A stretch of DNA of 27,496 nucleotides, taken from NCBI GenBank assembly GCA_002373085.1, contig DFJP01000101.1, forward strand, positions 1 to 27,496, in the 5' to 3' direction. Origin of the DNA: Caryophanales bacterium UBA3668. GTDB taxonomy: Bacteria > Bacillota_I > Bacilli_A > RFN20 > CAG-826. The notes under the pieces are model-generated. The model made no database searches, was not told where the DNA came from, and worked only from the letters and a program-made list of their open reading frames with translations. The position numbers were made by a program, and so were the translations under genes. Shown here one piece after another: positions 1-8,347 of the stretch (position 1 is its first letter; each line of letters starts with the position of its first letter).

Positions 1-1069
1 CTAAGAAGCAAGTAACAAACATGCTAGTTTTATTACCTTTAATGATAGAGGAGTTAATGTCTTTAAGAATTTGAGAAGGAGTTTTGCCCGCTTTAGCAAA
101 GTCTCTAAATGATGTGATAGTTTTCATCATAAACATCGCGGATGGGACTCCTTTTCCGGAAACGTCTCCAATTAAAACTGCGACATGATCTTCATCGATA
201 TTGACATAATCATATAAGTCTCCACCAACTTCATTAGCAGCCTTAAGTTCTCCAATAATCTCCACTTCTTCTGAATATAAAGTTTCTTCAGGAAGAGTGT
301 TTAATTGAATCTCTTTAGCAACCCCAAGTTCGGTTTTGTTCTTTTCGTTTTCTGTGCTAAAAGCAATCTCACTATTGAGTAAGACTTTGGTTCTTTTATT
401 TAAGAAAACAGTCACTACGAAGATTAAGGTAAGGAATAATGCTCTTCCTAGGAAGTATTGAGTGAAGATTTTGACAAATCGATTCTCGTGAGCGACATAG
501 ATTAAATCTTTTAAGAACCTATATCGACCTATCGCTGTATCTGGATAAGCTTCAGTTAAACGAATGCTATGGATAGTTTGATCAGCCTTATTTAATTCAC
601 CAGAAAGTAAATTGGAATCAAATTCTCCATAGAATGTAGCAAATCCTAGGGCCACTAAGCTCATAACAATAATGACTCCGAAAGTAATTTTACTTAATCG
701 AGGATTGTAGTAATGCGCGGTTAAAACAATACAAACAGCCCAGCCTAAGACTGCGTGTTTAGGCATAATGACATTAAGTGCGAAAATCGCAATGACAAAT
801 AATGCTAAAACAAAATATTTATATTTTTGACTTGCTAAAAACTTGGTCTTTAAAAATAATGCAGGAATACAAAGCACTAAAATCAAAATTGGAATAACAG
901 TGACTGTTACTTTCCAAGTATCGTAAGCAACTTCAAACACTTTAAAAAAGTAACCAAACCAAATTGCAAATAGTAAACCCGCAGTGAAAAGAAGAGCGAG
1001 AGTCATGTGCTTATTCGCACTTATTTCGTTTTTCTCATATGCAGATCTTATTTTTTCTTTTGCGGACAT
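1..1069 (-). CDS. Membrane-bound SpoIIE/RsbU-type PP2C serine phosphatase (partial)
   Basis: The gene starts at the ATG complementary to 1067-1069 and runs off the left edge, leaving about 356 codons. The first 230 or so residues are hydrophobic and hold several membrane segments, including an LILVLCIPALFL stretch. They are followed by a linker and a PP2C-like domain with the hallmark segments AANEVGGDLYDY and VLIGDVSGKGVPSAMFM, whose Asp residues bind the catalytic metals in this family. Such phosphatases dephosphorylate the serine of STAS anti-anti-sigma proteins. Two STAS proteins lie directly upstream: this ATG follows the stop of the STAS-kinase gene by a single base, so the three genes are surely one operon. 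The input domain is membrane-embedded with no PAS or HAMP that I can see. The C-terminus of the phosphatase is outside the window. The family call is firm; the signal sensed is unknown. Confidence 0.9.
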   Translation of the reverse strand, partial: MSAKEKIRSAYEKNEISANKHMTLALLFTAGLLFAIWFGYFFKVFEVAYDTWKVTVTVIPILILVLCIPALFLKTKFLASQKYKYFVLALFVIAIFALNVIMPKHAVLGWAVCIVLTAHYYNPRLSKITFGVIIVMSLVALGFATFYGEFDSNLLSGELNKADQTIHSIRLTEAYPDTAIGRYRFLKDLIYVAHENRFVKIFTQYFLGRALFLTLIFVVTVFLNKRTKVLLNSEIAFSTENEKNKTELGVAKEIQLNTLPEETLYSEEVEIIGELKAANEVGGDLYDYVNIDEDHVAVLIGDVSGKGVPSAMFMMKTITSFRDFAKAGKTPSQILKDINSSIIKGNKTSMFVTCFL

Positions 1070-1070
1070 A

Positions 1071-2225
1071 TTAGATACCAATTTCTAAATCATCGTATTT
1101 GTCTAACAATTCGTATAATCGACTTCTACAGCCTTCTAATCTCTTACTGTTGTCTGGTTCATTAACGCGGTTCCACCACATCATATGAACATAAGCGACA
1201 ATTCTAATCTTTTCTTTAACATCTTTATCGTCTTTGCCAAAGTAAAGATTAAGGACAGAGTTATATAAGTTAGCAGCATCTTCATCTTTAATGCCGAAGA
1301 ATCTCTCACTATTACCTGGATCATCTTCATTAAATGCGCAATAAGGAGCGTATATCGCTGCGAGCTCAAAGATTGGATGACCAACTGATAAAGTGTCCAT
1401 ATCAATTAAAAGGAGTTCACCGTTTTGAACCATGATGTTTTTAAAGTGACAATCACCATGGACAAAGGTTCTTCTATCTTCAATAGATTCAAGCAATTTT
1501 TTTGCTTTTTGATAATATTTATCTTCAAGGAATGGTTTAATCTTTTCGATTTTATCGAAATAATGCTTTTTAATTTCTGGGATTGCAGGATTTAAGCATT
1601 CTGTGGTGTTAATCTTCTTTAATAAAGAAGCATACTTTTCTAAATATTCTTGATAATGTTTTTTGTCTTCTAAAAGGACATTCTTCAAAGATTTACAATC
1701 AAGCATTTCAAAGATGACACCCATCTTCTCTCCAGCCTTCACGATATCAAAGGAGATCGCGGTTGGAACTCCTAAAACAAATGCTTCTTTTGCTAAACGT
1801 AATTCTCTTTCGATTTGTTGTGAATCACTAGTTCTATTAAATACTTTGACAATCGTGTCTTTATCTAAACGATAGACAGTAGAGAAAAAACCATCACCGA
1901 TAACTTCTGCGTGAGATAAGTCAACTTTTCTTAAAGCTTTTTGAACATCCATAACACTGGTAAAACCAGTCATTTGGAAAACATCATATACTTCTAAAGA
2001 AGCATTGATAATTGAGACATCATCATATTGTTGTTTTAATCTTAAGATAATTCTTAATCCGGCGCTTGAAATGTAACGGAGCATATCTAAATCTAAAACA
2101 AGTTTTTTAAACTTATTATTAGCGATGATATCATCTATTTCTTTTCCCATAGGTTCAGCGCTATAGGAATTGAGTTCGCCTTCTAAATAGATGACTAAAG
2201 AGTCATTTTCTAAATTGAATCTCAT
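1071..2225 (-). CDS. STAS domain fused to APH-like phosphotransferase (kinase)
   Basis: This 384-residue protein has two domains. Residues 1-100 are a STAS (anti-anti-sigma) domain with the phospho-acceptor region YISSAGLRI at 51-59. From about 105 there is an aminoglycoside-phosphotransferase/choline-kinase-like fold: a nucleotide loop GDGFFSTVY (110-118), a candidate ATP lysine in VKVF (K127), the Brenner motif HGDCHFKN (256-263), and the metal-binding DMD at 275-277. It resembles the TIGR02172-type kinase-like family. I chose the ATG at 2225 because GAGG lies 6 nt upstream; a longer reading from a GTG at 2237 would start inside that site. The gene sits between a free STAS gene and a STAS phosphatase gene, so phosphorylation of the STAS half probably gates the kinase half. 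The substrate is unknown. True antibiotic resistance is unlikely given the fusion and context. Confidence 0.85.
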   Translation of the reverse strand: MRFNLENDSLVIYLEGELNSYSAEPMGKEIDDIIANNKFKKLVLDLDMLRYISSAGLRIILRLKQQYDDVSIINASLEVYDVFQMTGFTSVMDVQKALRKVDLSHAEVIGDGFFSTVYRLDKDTIVKVFNRTSDSQQIERELRLAKEAFVLGVPTAISFDIVKAGEKMGVIFEMLDCKSLKNVLLEDKKHYQEYLEKYASLLKKINTTECLNPAIPEIKKHYFDKIEKIKPFLEDKYYQKAKKLLESIEDRRTFVHGDCHFKNIMVQNGELLLIDMDTLSVGHPIFELAAIYAPYCAFNEDDPGNSERFFGIKDEDAANLYNSVLNLYFGKDDKDVKEKIRIVAYVHMMWWNRVNEPDNSKRLEGCRSRLYELLDKYDDLEIGI

Positions 2226-2238
2226 ACAAAACCTCACT

Positions 2239-2536
2239 ACATGACTAATTTTTCAATTTTGAATAAGTTCTCAAAACCGACCATTCCAAAGACGTCATAC
2301 ACTGCTTTTGGAACGTTGACTAGTTTTGTTTCAGCGCATTCTTTTTTGACTTTGATTAAAATCCTTAGTCCTGCCGAAGAGATATAACGTAAATCTCTCA
2401 TATCAATCACTATTTCTTTGTATTGGTTTGAATTCATGATGGCATCGATTTCTCTATCGATATCTTCAGAATTAAAGGAGTTGATCTCTCCTTCAAAAAA
2501 GATGGTTAAAACTTCGTTCTCTAATGTATTTTTCAT
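2239..2536 (-). CDS. STAS-domain anti-anti-sigma-factor-like protein
   Basis: This is a stand-alone STAS protein of 99 residues, the usual size for SpoIIAA/RsbV proteins. The motif YISSAGLRI (51-59) contains the serine normally phosphorylated by an RsbW-type kinase. It aligns nearly residue for residue with the STAS half of the downstream fusion, with the motif at the same position in both, so the two look like paralogues from a duplication. Start choice: the ATG at 2536 has GGAG 7 nt upstream; the open frame extends further only through non-ATG codons. It is the first gene of the STAS/STAS-kinase/phosphatase operon. No RsbW/SpoIIAB-type kinase or sigma factor is visible in the window; it may lie beyond the left edge or be absent. 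The family assignment is secure; the partner is not known. Confidence 0.88.
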
Positions 2537-2558
2537 AACAAATCTCCGATTATATTTT

Positions 2559-2590
2559 CTCACATACACTGTCACAGATGTGTCACATAC
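2559..2590. promoter_or_regulatory. TGTCACA repeat cluster in divergent promoter region
   Basis: Between the divergent STAS operon and the lipoprotein gene, TGTCACA occurs at 2570-2576 and again at 2581-2587. TCACATAC occurs at 2560-2567 and 2583-2590, and CACAGATGTG between them is a near-palindrome. This looks like a binding site for a transcription factor placed to affect both genes. The factor is not identified. Confidence 0.4.
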
Positions 2591-2614
2591 GCGAGATATT
2601 CTTATTTTTACTAG

Positions 2615-2623
2615 ATTATATCA
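2615..2623 (-). promoter_or_regulatory. Extended -10 promoter for the STAS operon
   Basis: Read on the minus strand, this is TGATATAAT, a perfect -10 with the TGn extension. No good -35 is present. It would start transcription near 2608, leaving a leader of about 70 nt that contains the TGTCACA repeats. A second TATAAT on the minus strand lies 12 nt before the ATG and is an alternative. Confidence 0.45.
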
Positions 2624-2634
2624 AACAAAAAAGT

Positions 2635-2640
2635 TATAAT
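2635..2640 (+). promoter_or_regulatory. -10 box for a probable leaderless lipoprotein mRNA
   Basis: A perfect TATAAT ends 6 nt before the ATG at 2647. Normal initiation would therefore fall on or next to the A of the start codon. No Shine-Dalgarno sequence is present. The -35 is poor (TAGATT at 17-nt spacing). Confidence 0.5.
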
Positions 2641-2646
2641 TTCCTT

Positions 2647-3321
2647 ATGAAAAACAAACATTTTACATTTTTAGTGGCTACTTTATTCTCTTTATCTGCC
2701 TGCTTTGGGAGTAATAAAGGTGGGACAGTAAAGTATCAAATTGAATATAATAATGAGTCAATAAATAAAGTTAACTTAGACAACTACTTTTTGACTCACG
2801 AAGAAGAATATCCATCTTATAAAGCATTAAAAGAGAATGTTCCAAATATTTTAGATCGCACTAGAACTATCAATATTAGTGAAGGTTTTACTAATAAGAT
2901 GCAAGCCATTCGTTTTTCAAATAGTGAAAACGGGTTCTTAGGAGGCGAAACATTCTTACTCCATAACGGACAATATTTCCACTTAGGAGGCGCTTGGGGT
3001 GGCCATGGAGTCACTGAATTTATTCGTCGACAAGGCGATAGAGGATATTGGCTATATTTCCTATACTCAAATGGCAGCGGAATCCACCGCACAAACATTG
3101 GGGTTTATAGCATGTCAAAAAGCGAGTTATACACTATTAGTTCATTGGAACTTGAGATTAATAAAGATTACACTTTCAAGATTAGTGAAAATAACACGAT
3201 TGATATATATGAAGCTACAATTGAACCATATTACGATGAAAGCATGTTCCCGCATTACTCAATCGTAGAAAAAGGGCTAGTTATTGAAGCGATTGATGAA
3301 CTACAAAAAGTCAAAATATAA
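2647..3321 (+). CDS. Putative lipoprotein of unknown function
   Basis: This 224-residue protein begins with a lipoprotein signal, MKNKHFTFLVATLFSLSAC, with a lipobox-like LSAC and the lipidated Cys at 19. The rest is soluble and mixed alpha/beta in composition, with the segment FHLGGAWGGHGVTEFIRR in the middle, and shows no motif that I recognise. It is expected to sit on the outer face of the membrane. The start at 2647 is chosen because it opens the signal peptide; the frame remains open upstream without a ribosome site. The TATAAT only 6 nt before the ATG suggests a leaderless message. It is the only plus-strand gene in this part of the window, divergent from the STAS operon and convergent with the esterase, with which it shares a terminator. 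I cannot assign a function. Confidence 0.8.
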   Translation: MKNKHFTFLVATLFSLSACFGSNKGGTVKYQIEYNNESINKVNLDNYFLTHEEEYPSYKALKENVPNILDRTRTINISEGFTNKMQAIRFSNSENGFLGGETFLLHNGQYFHLGGAWGGHGVTEFIRRQGDRGYWLYFLYSNGSGIHRTNIGVYSMSKSELYTISSLELEINKDYTFKISENNTIDIYEATIEPYYDESMFPHYSIVEKGLVIEAIDELQKVKI

Positions 3322-3324
3322 AGT

Positions 3325-3350
3325 AAAACACGCGGTTTCTTGCGTGTTTT
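3325..3350. terminator. Bidirectional terminator between convergent genes
   Basis: A 9-bp stem (AAAACACGC / GCGTGTTTT, 3325-3333 with 3342-3350) and an 8-nt loop are followed by Ts on the plus strand. On the minus strand the A-rich arm gives a T tail. It lies between the lipoprotein stop and the esterase stop. Confidence 0.8.
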
Positions 3351-4321
3351 TATTCTTTTATTGCCTCAATAAGTTTTTTAGCAGCCTCTTCTTGACCGTT
3401 TATATATGGATGCCCATTTGCCCCATCACTATTGGGGGTAAATTCTACGAGTTTTATTATATTTAAATAACGAGATTTAATCTTCTCATATACTTTTTTA
3501 ATGACATTAATTAGATCGTCGCAGATTGGTAGTAAGCGGTAGCACATCACCACTTCTACTCCTATGTTATCTTTGATAATACTGTCCACTAAAGAGATAT
3601 ATTCTTTTTCAAATGTCTCTAATGCCTGTGGTTTATCCTCATCTTTGGTGTTTAAATTATATGCTCCATCATCGTTAGTGACTAGATTAATAACTGCAAT
3701 ATCAAGTTTTCTAGTCTCATGACATTCACTAATCATATCTACTGTATTGATATATTCTTTGAATTTCTTATCGATATAGATTGGCAACGCTAAAGAGATG
3801 CCAGAACGAGAAACAACTGTGTAATCCATATCTAACCCCATAGCGGTTAAATATGCATAACTCTTAGAGAAGTCTTCACTTTCTCCAGAGAAACACACCC
3901 CATGATAATCTAAAACACCATACCCACAGGTGATTGAGTCTCCAAAGAATCCAATGAGTTTTTTATTACTTTCTGGAAGATTACCAAATTCTCCTCCGTC
4001 AATAGAGATATCGTTAACCGTGATAGTAGATAAATAGACTTCGTTTACTTTAATAACTCGAATAGTAGTCTTGCTAGATAAGTTGACTTTGATAGTAACT
4101 AAGTTATCTCCACTTACGAGCCTTTCTTTTGAATAGAATTTATCATTAACGTAAATGTTAATATATTGAGCAGTTATCTCTCTTAGTTCACTTTTTAAGG
4201 ACAATGTGATAGAGAAGCTATTTTTAGATGGAATAACTTCAAATTCAAAACCACTTCCTGAAAAAGAAAAGTAATCTTTGTTATCTTTATAGATATGTCT
4301 ACCAATAAGCCTTAACTTCAT
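3350..4321 (-). CDS. SGNH/GDSL esterase, carbohydrate esterase family 2-like
   Basis: The protein has about 323 residues. The N-terminal third is a beta-rich domain opening with IGRHIYKD and FSFSGSGFEFEV, the pattern of the jelly-roll domain of CE2 acetyl esterases. The SGNH domain follows: block I GFFGDSITCGYG carries the nucleophile Ser, VVSRSGISL corresponds to the CE2 SGIGL segment, block III reads INLVTNDD, and block V has the catalytic His in GHPYINGQ. CE2 enzymes deacetylate xylan and other sugars. Two departures are visible: block III has Val where Gly is usual, and there is no clear Asp just before the HP; some CE2 enzymes use a Ser-His dyad. No signal peptide is seen, so the enzyme is probably cytoplasmic. 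The ATG at 4321 is preferred; a second ATG lies 6 nt upstream and neither has a strong ribosome site. The exact substrate is unknown. Confidence 0.8.
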   Translation of the reverse strand: MKLRLIGRHIYKDNKDYFSFSGSGFEFEVIPSKNSFSITLSLKSELREITAQYINIYVNDKFYSKERLVSGDNLVTIKVNLSSKTTIRVIKVNEVYLSTITVNDISIDGGEFGNLPESNKKLIGFFGDSITCGYGVLDYHGVCFSGESEDFSKSYAYLTAMGLDMDYTVVSRSGISLALPIYIDKKFKEYINTVDMISECHETRKLDIAVINLVTNDDGAYNLNTKDEDKPQALETFEKEYISLVDSIIKDNIGVEVVMCYRLLPICDDLINVIKKVYEKIKSRYLNIIKLVEFTPNSDGANGHPYINGQEEAAKKLIEAIKE

Positions 4322-4393
4322 AAACATAGTTTAGGTTCTTTATTTCCATTGAGCAATAAAAAACGCATCGAATGATGCGCTTTATATAAATGA

Positions 4394-7300
4394 TTAGTTC
4401 TCTTTCTTGCGTTTTAAGAGGAAGAATCCACCTAAGAAAACCACTCCAGCCGCTAAGAAAATGACCATGAGAACTGTGTTATTACCTTCATTCACCGAGA
4501 AACCTTTAATCATGCTATTAACTTCTAAGATATTGTCAGAACTAAGTTCATCACCATTGATGGATGCCCAGGCTTGTAAACGTGCCAATTCATTTTCATA
4601 CGCTTCATTAGTGGTGAATAATTCTCTTTGATGCTCATTTAATAAATTAAATGCTGCTTTAGCACTTGCGTAGTAATGATGTTCATTATCTTTGCAATAT
4701 CCAAGGTTTTGGGTGTAATCCATATGCATGTATTCGGTAATGAAATTCTCTAGTCCAACTGCATCATCAGTTCTACTGATGTTTCCTCCATTAGAAGAGC
4801 CGGAACGCACAATAATACTTTGAATATTTACACGATTACTTGAGTTTTCAGTTAATAAGGTAACAGAACTTTTGTTGCCTGATATTATAACTTCGTATTC
4901 TTCATAATTGCTTGTCAAGTTTGTAACAGATTGACCATCAACTTTAAGAACTGCGTTGCTATCGTAGTACTTAGCGACAATAAGAAGTGAGCTGATGTAG
5001 CAGCCGGTTGTGATAGTAATGTTTCCACCACCTTTGCCAGTTCCTAATCTCATTGAACTATTTTCATAGTGTGTTTTGTTGCCGTATGAAACGGTAATAA
5101 ATTCTATGTCTCCGCTAATAGATTCTTCTGCAGAATCTGGCCAAGTGATTGTGCTTTCAGCAGCATCACCTTCTTCAATAACTGTTCTACCAGTAGCAAC
5201 AAAAATATCATAAGTTGCTTCTTTAGTTAATCCGTTATAAGAAGCAGAAACTGTCACACTTTGTGTTCCACAAATAGACATGTTTGGTGAGGAAACAGTG
5301 CCAACACTGATTTCTTTTGAATATCCGTTTGTAAAGTTAGCAGTTACAGCGCCATCAAAAACGAATGTATCACCTTTAGTGAATTCTGTGGTTTGATCAC
5401 TAACAGTGATAGAACTTAAAGTTGCTGGATCAACTGTAATTGTGTATGTATCAGTTTTTGTAATATCACCTTCGGTGTAACTGACAGTAACAGTTTGTTC
5501 ACCAATTGTATGCATGTCATATCCAGAGAAAGTTGCATCTTCAGTAACAACATCACCAGTATTATTAGTGTAAGTAGCGACTACTGAACCTCCAAAGACA
5601 AATTCATCACCTTCTTGGAAGAATTCTTTTTGATTTTGAACTGCAATTGAATCTAAGAAGAACGGGTTATTGATGCTGATTTCTAAATAGAAATATTTTT
5701 CACCCATCATGACTTTGATATATTCATCATCAATTGTTAATTTTTCATTTAAACTTGGTTCAAAAGTGAATTCACTTTCATGACCATTATATGTATATGA
5801 ATCGCTTGAATTATCAGAGAAATATCTTGTGATAGCCATACCTGTTGGATCAAAGTAATCTCCAACAAAATAAGACATCTTATCTGGCTCTGTTAAGAAG
5901 TCGATATCGACTAAAGTCTTAACGACTGTTTTTGGTGTTAATGCATATAAGTACGCGCTTGTATAACTGCCTGAAGTATATGGTCTTAAGCCAGTTGAGT
6001 TAAAGACATAGTCACCAACGCTGCTTCCGCCATTAACGATACCACTAGAAGTTAGTGTCATAGTAGTTGAATCGGTTGTGCTAAAAGAGACTTTCTTATC
6101 AGCAGATGAATATACATATCCATCATCAGCGAGCAACTTAAATCCTGATGAAGTTCCTTCAATCGTAAATATAATTGCTTCGTCTAAGTCAGTAGATAGC
6201 TTCACCCAGTTGCTATCAATTGTATAAGCAAGATTAGAACTACTTGTTCCCCAAACGACTTTCATGCCATTGGTGATACCACTAGAAGTAAGTGGGGTTG
6301 ATGAAATTGTGTATTGATTTAGTCCTGTTGCTTCACTAACAGTGATTGAATATGTTGTAGTTTTAGTTGTTCCACCTTCGGTGTAACCGACAGTAACGGT
6401 TTGATTACCTGTAGTAGATAAGTTATATCCGCTGAAAGTTGCACTTGTAGTGACATTAGCAGTTGTTGAGTCGCTATAATTAGCGGTAACAGTTCCTCCA
6501 AAGGAGAAAGAATCATTAACGTTAAATGTAGTTTTTTGGCCACTAACGGAAATAGATGAAAGAGTTTTTGGGTTAGTGACTGTTACTGAACATGTTTTGG
6601 TATATTGAGTTCCACTAATGGTTGCTTTTGCGGTAATAGTTGCTGTTCCGTTACTTGCACCAGTAAGGGTGATTTGACTACCACTACTTGCGCTTGTTGA
6701 GCTTATGCTCACAACACTTGAATTAGAAGTTGACCAAGTAATGCTACTAGAGTTAGAGGAAGTAGCACTAATCTTAGCGGTATTTCCACGAACAATAGAT
6801 AAAGAAGTAGTTGAGATGGTAACTCCTGCAGAAGGTGTACCGGATGTATATTGTCCTTTGGTTCCATAATCGCTTGCGTGAGTTGAATCCCAAATAGCGC
6901 CAACCGCGTAAGGGCAATCGATGAACGGGTTTCTATTTCCTTGGCCTTTATATGCAGCGTTATTTCTATCGATTTCTTTTTGAGAAACTGGGTCTTCTTT
7001 AGCCCATTTTAAATAAACGCTTAAATATTCTGATTTAATTGAAGGGAATGTTGTCTTATCAAAAGCGGCAAATGTATTGTTTGATAATTTGTCTTGATAA
7101 CAAGTTACGAAGTAAAAATAGATACGGGCAATATCACCTTTATAGCAATCTTTTGGTTCAAAACATCTTCCACTTCCTGTACCTGTTCCAAGTAAACATC
7201 CATCTTCTGATGTATATTCGGCACTAGTAACTTCACCATGAGGATAATTGCTACGTCTATTATTAACATATCCATCAGATGGTAAGACGTGATGAATATC

Positions 7301-7726
7301 ACTCACCATAGGTGCGCTTTTATTAAACGATCCTTGAGGAATAACGTGTTCTCTATTAATTGAGTCGTGTTCTTTCTTATAAGTTGCATTGATACGGGAA
7401 TCATTTAATGTGTACATGGTCTTATCGGAATAGATGTCCCAATAATGTTGTCCATCAGGACGAACATCAGTGGTCTTATAAGCATCCCAAAGACCATCGT
7501 AACTCCAACCAGCTTTTGAGATTTTAATTTTGTCAAATAGTGCGGACTTTAAAGCACTACCAGTTTTATCCCAGTCAAATCCGGAATAATAATCATTAAC
7601 TGTTTGGGTGTAATTACCTGCAGCCTCTACTTGTGTTAATTCTGCTTTTGAAGAGAGGCCCACTCCAAAGCCGAGACAGAGTGCCAAAGAAAAGAACACT
7701 CCAGATAGTTTTTTAATAGTTTTCAT
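4394..7726 (-). CDS. Surface-anchored endonuclease I with bacterial Ig-like domains
   Basis: This 1110-residue protein has a signal peptide (about 1-35, ending VEAA), then an endonuclease I domain (about 40-285). Its diagnostic residues are REHVIPQ (126-131), SDIHHVLPSDGYVNNRR (142-158), NYPHGEV, the GDIARIYFYF helix and NRNPFID. A BIG2-type Ig domain covers about 302-383, followed by a series of Big_3-like repeats beginning LSSISVSGQKTTFNVNDSF and recurring with FSGY and QTVTVSYTEG motifs. Between them is a beta-rich module around residues 470-600. The C-terminus has a single membrane helix and a KRKKEN tail; there is no LPXTG. The protein should be held on the outer face of the membrane and digest extracellular DNA or RNA, perhaps for nucleotide scavenging. 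It starts at the ATG at 7726 without a visible ribosome site. It is monocistronic or precedes the esterase gene. Confidence 0.9.
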   Translation of the reverse strand: MKTIKKLSGVFFSLALCLGFGVGLSSKAELTQVEAAGNYTQTVNDYYSGFDWDKTGSALKSALFDKIKISKAGWSYDGLWDAYKTTDVRPDGQHYWDIYSDKTMYTLNDSRINATYKKEHDSINREHVIPQGSFNKSAPMVSDIHHVLPSDGYVNNRRSNYPHGEVTSAEYTSEDGCLLGTGTGSGRCFEPKDCYKGDIARIYFYFVTCYQDKLSNNTFAAFDKTTFPSIKSEYLSVYLKWAKEDPVSQKEIDRNNAAYKGQGNRNPFIDCPYAVGAIWDSTHASDYGTKGQYTSGTPSAGVTISTTSLSIVRGNTAKISATSSNSSSITWSTSNSSVVSISSTSASSGSQITLTGASNGTATITAKATISGTQYTKTCSVTVTNPKTLSSISVSGQKTTFNVNDSFSFGGTVTANYSDSTTANVTTSATFSGYNLSTTGNQTVTVGYTEGGTTKTTTYSITVSEATGLNQYTISSTPLTSSGITNGMKVVWGTSSSNLAYTIDSNWVKLSTDLDEAIIFTIEGTSSGFKLLADDGYVYSSADKKVSFSTTDSTTMTLTSSGIVNGGSSVGDYVFNSTGLRPYTSGSYTSAYLYALTPKTVVKTLVDIDFLTEPDKMSYFVGDYFDPTGMAITRYFSDNSSDSYTYNGHESEFTFEPSLNEKLTIDDEYIKVMMGEKYFYLEISINNPFFLDSIAVQNQKEFFQEGDEFVFGGSVVATYTNNTGDVVTEDATFSGYDMHTIGEQTVTVSYTEGDITKTDTYTITVDPATLSSITVSDQTTEFTKGDTFVFDGAVTANFTNGYSKEISVGTVSSPNMSICGTQSVTVSASYNGLTKEATYDIFVATGRTVIEEGDAAESTITWPDSAEESISGDIEFITVSYGNKTHYENSSMRLGTGKGGGNITITTGCYISSLLIVAKYYDSNAVLKVDGQSVTNLTSNYEEYEVIISGNKSSVTLLTENSSNRVNIQSIIVRSGSSNGGNISRTDDAVGLENFITEYMHMDYTQNLGYCKDNEHHYYASAKAAFNLLNEHQRELFTTNEAYENELARLQAWASINGDELSSDNILEVNSMIKGFSVNEGNNTVLMVIFLAAGVVFLGGFFLLKRKKEN

Positions 7727-7766
7727 ATACGCAAATATTATTGTCTAAAATTAATCAAATTAATTC

Positions 7767-7795
7767 AATTAAAATTTAACAAATTTTGTTGTCAA
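7767..7795 (-). promoter_or_regulatory. Possible promoter for the surface nuclease gene
   Basis: On the minus strand a consensus TTGACA (7795-7790) is followed after 17 nt by TTAATT. The -35 is perfect and the -10 is weak. It would give a leader of about 35 AT-rich nucleotides. Most of 7727-7830 is otherwise featureless AT-rich DNA. Confidence 0.4.
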
Positions 7796-7831
7796 TTTTA
7801 GTAAACTTTTTCAAAATCGCCTTTTAAGCAA

Positions 7832-7858
7832 TAAAAAACGGCATTTTTTCTGCCGTAA
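7832..7858 (-). terminator. Terminator of the small membrane protein gene
   Basis: The minus strand carries ACGGCA, a 7-nt loop, TGCCGT and then TTTTTT. It lies 20 nt past the stop of the 7878-8261 gene. Confidence 0.75.
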
Positions 7859-7877
7859 TTTATTTTGTGATTTTTTC

Positions 7878-8261
7878 TTAGTCTTCGCTTTCTCCAGCAG
7901 CGACACTTCCAAATATTCCACCTAATAAATAGAAAAGGTTGAAATCAAAGATGCCAACAAGAAGCAAGACAACATGTGGTGAATACTTACCAGTGTTGTT
8001 GTTTAAATTCTTTCTAGCGCTTAATACCACAAAGATTAACACAAAGTGGACAATAAAAATGATTGAGCAAACGATAATTAAAATCATCAGTATTTTTTGT
8101 ACCAAATCCACTGTTTGTGATGTCTCGGCAGCCACTTGAGCGACAATCTCTGAAGAGGCAATGGCAACGCCACATAAAATGACTACTAAAGTCAATATGA
8201 ATAAATCAATGACATTGAATATAAAGCCTATCGCATATAGTAATTTTGATGTACTTTTCAT
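7878..8261 (-). CDS. Small integral membrane protein of unknown function
   Basis: This hydrophobic protein of about 127 residues has three or four membrane helices: one at the N-terminus (LLYAIGFIFNVIDLFILTLVV), one in the middle (ILMILIIVCSIIFIVHFVLIF) and one near the C-terminus (VVLLLVGIFDFNLFYLLGG). A basic loop KNLNNNTGKYSP separates the last two, and the tail is acidic (AGESED). I see no catalytic motif. The start is uncertain. The ATG at 8261 has AGGAG about 15 nt upstream, which is far, and the frame stays open to a TTG at 8309. The gene is flanked by its own terminator and by that of the next gene upstream, so it is probably transcribed alone. It has no recognised family. Confidence 0.65.
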   Translation of the reverse strand: MKSTSKLLYAIGFIFNVIDLFILTLVVILCGVAIASSEIVAQVAAETSQTVDLVQKILMILIIVCSIIFIVHFVLIFVVLSARKNLNNNTGKYSPHVVLLLVGIFDFNLFYLLGGIFGSVAAGESED

Positions 8262-8316
8262 AAGTAATATGTTCTTCTCCTTATTTTTTATTGTAATACT
8301 TATCTCCAAAAAAGAA

Positions 8317-8340
8317 AAACGCCTACAACCGTAAGCGTTT
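8317..8340 (-). terminator. Terminator of the GNAT-like gene
   Basis: An 8-bp stem (minus strand AAACGCTT / AGGCGTTT, one G-T pair) with an 8-nt loop is followed by TTCTTTTTT. It sits just after the stop at 8348. Confidence 0.75.
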
Positions 8341-8347
8341 CATAAAT

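Noticed and set aside
1071..2225. Antibiotic-resistance aminoglycoside kinase
   Set aside because: The STAS fusion and the phosphatase neighbour point to signalling; APH-like folds have many other substrates.
2817..3098. Minus-strand 93-residue frame inside the lipoprotein gene
   Set aside because: It is the antisense shadow of a well-supported gene, with no start signal.
4394..4480. LPXTG sortase anchor in the nuclease
   Set aside because: No LPXTG-like motif precedes the C-terminal helix; only a membrane segment and a basic tail are present.
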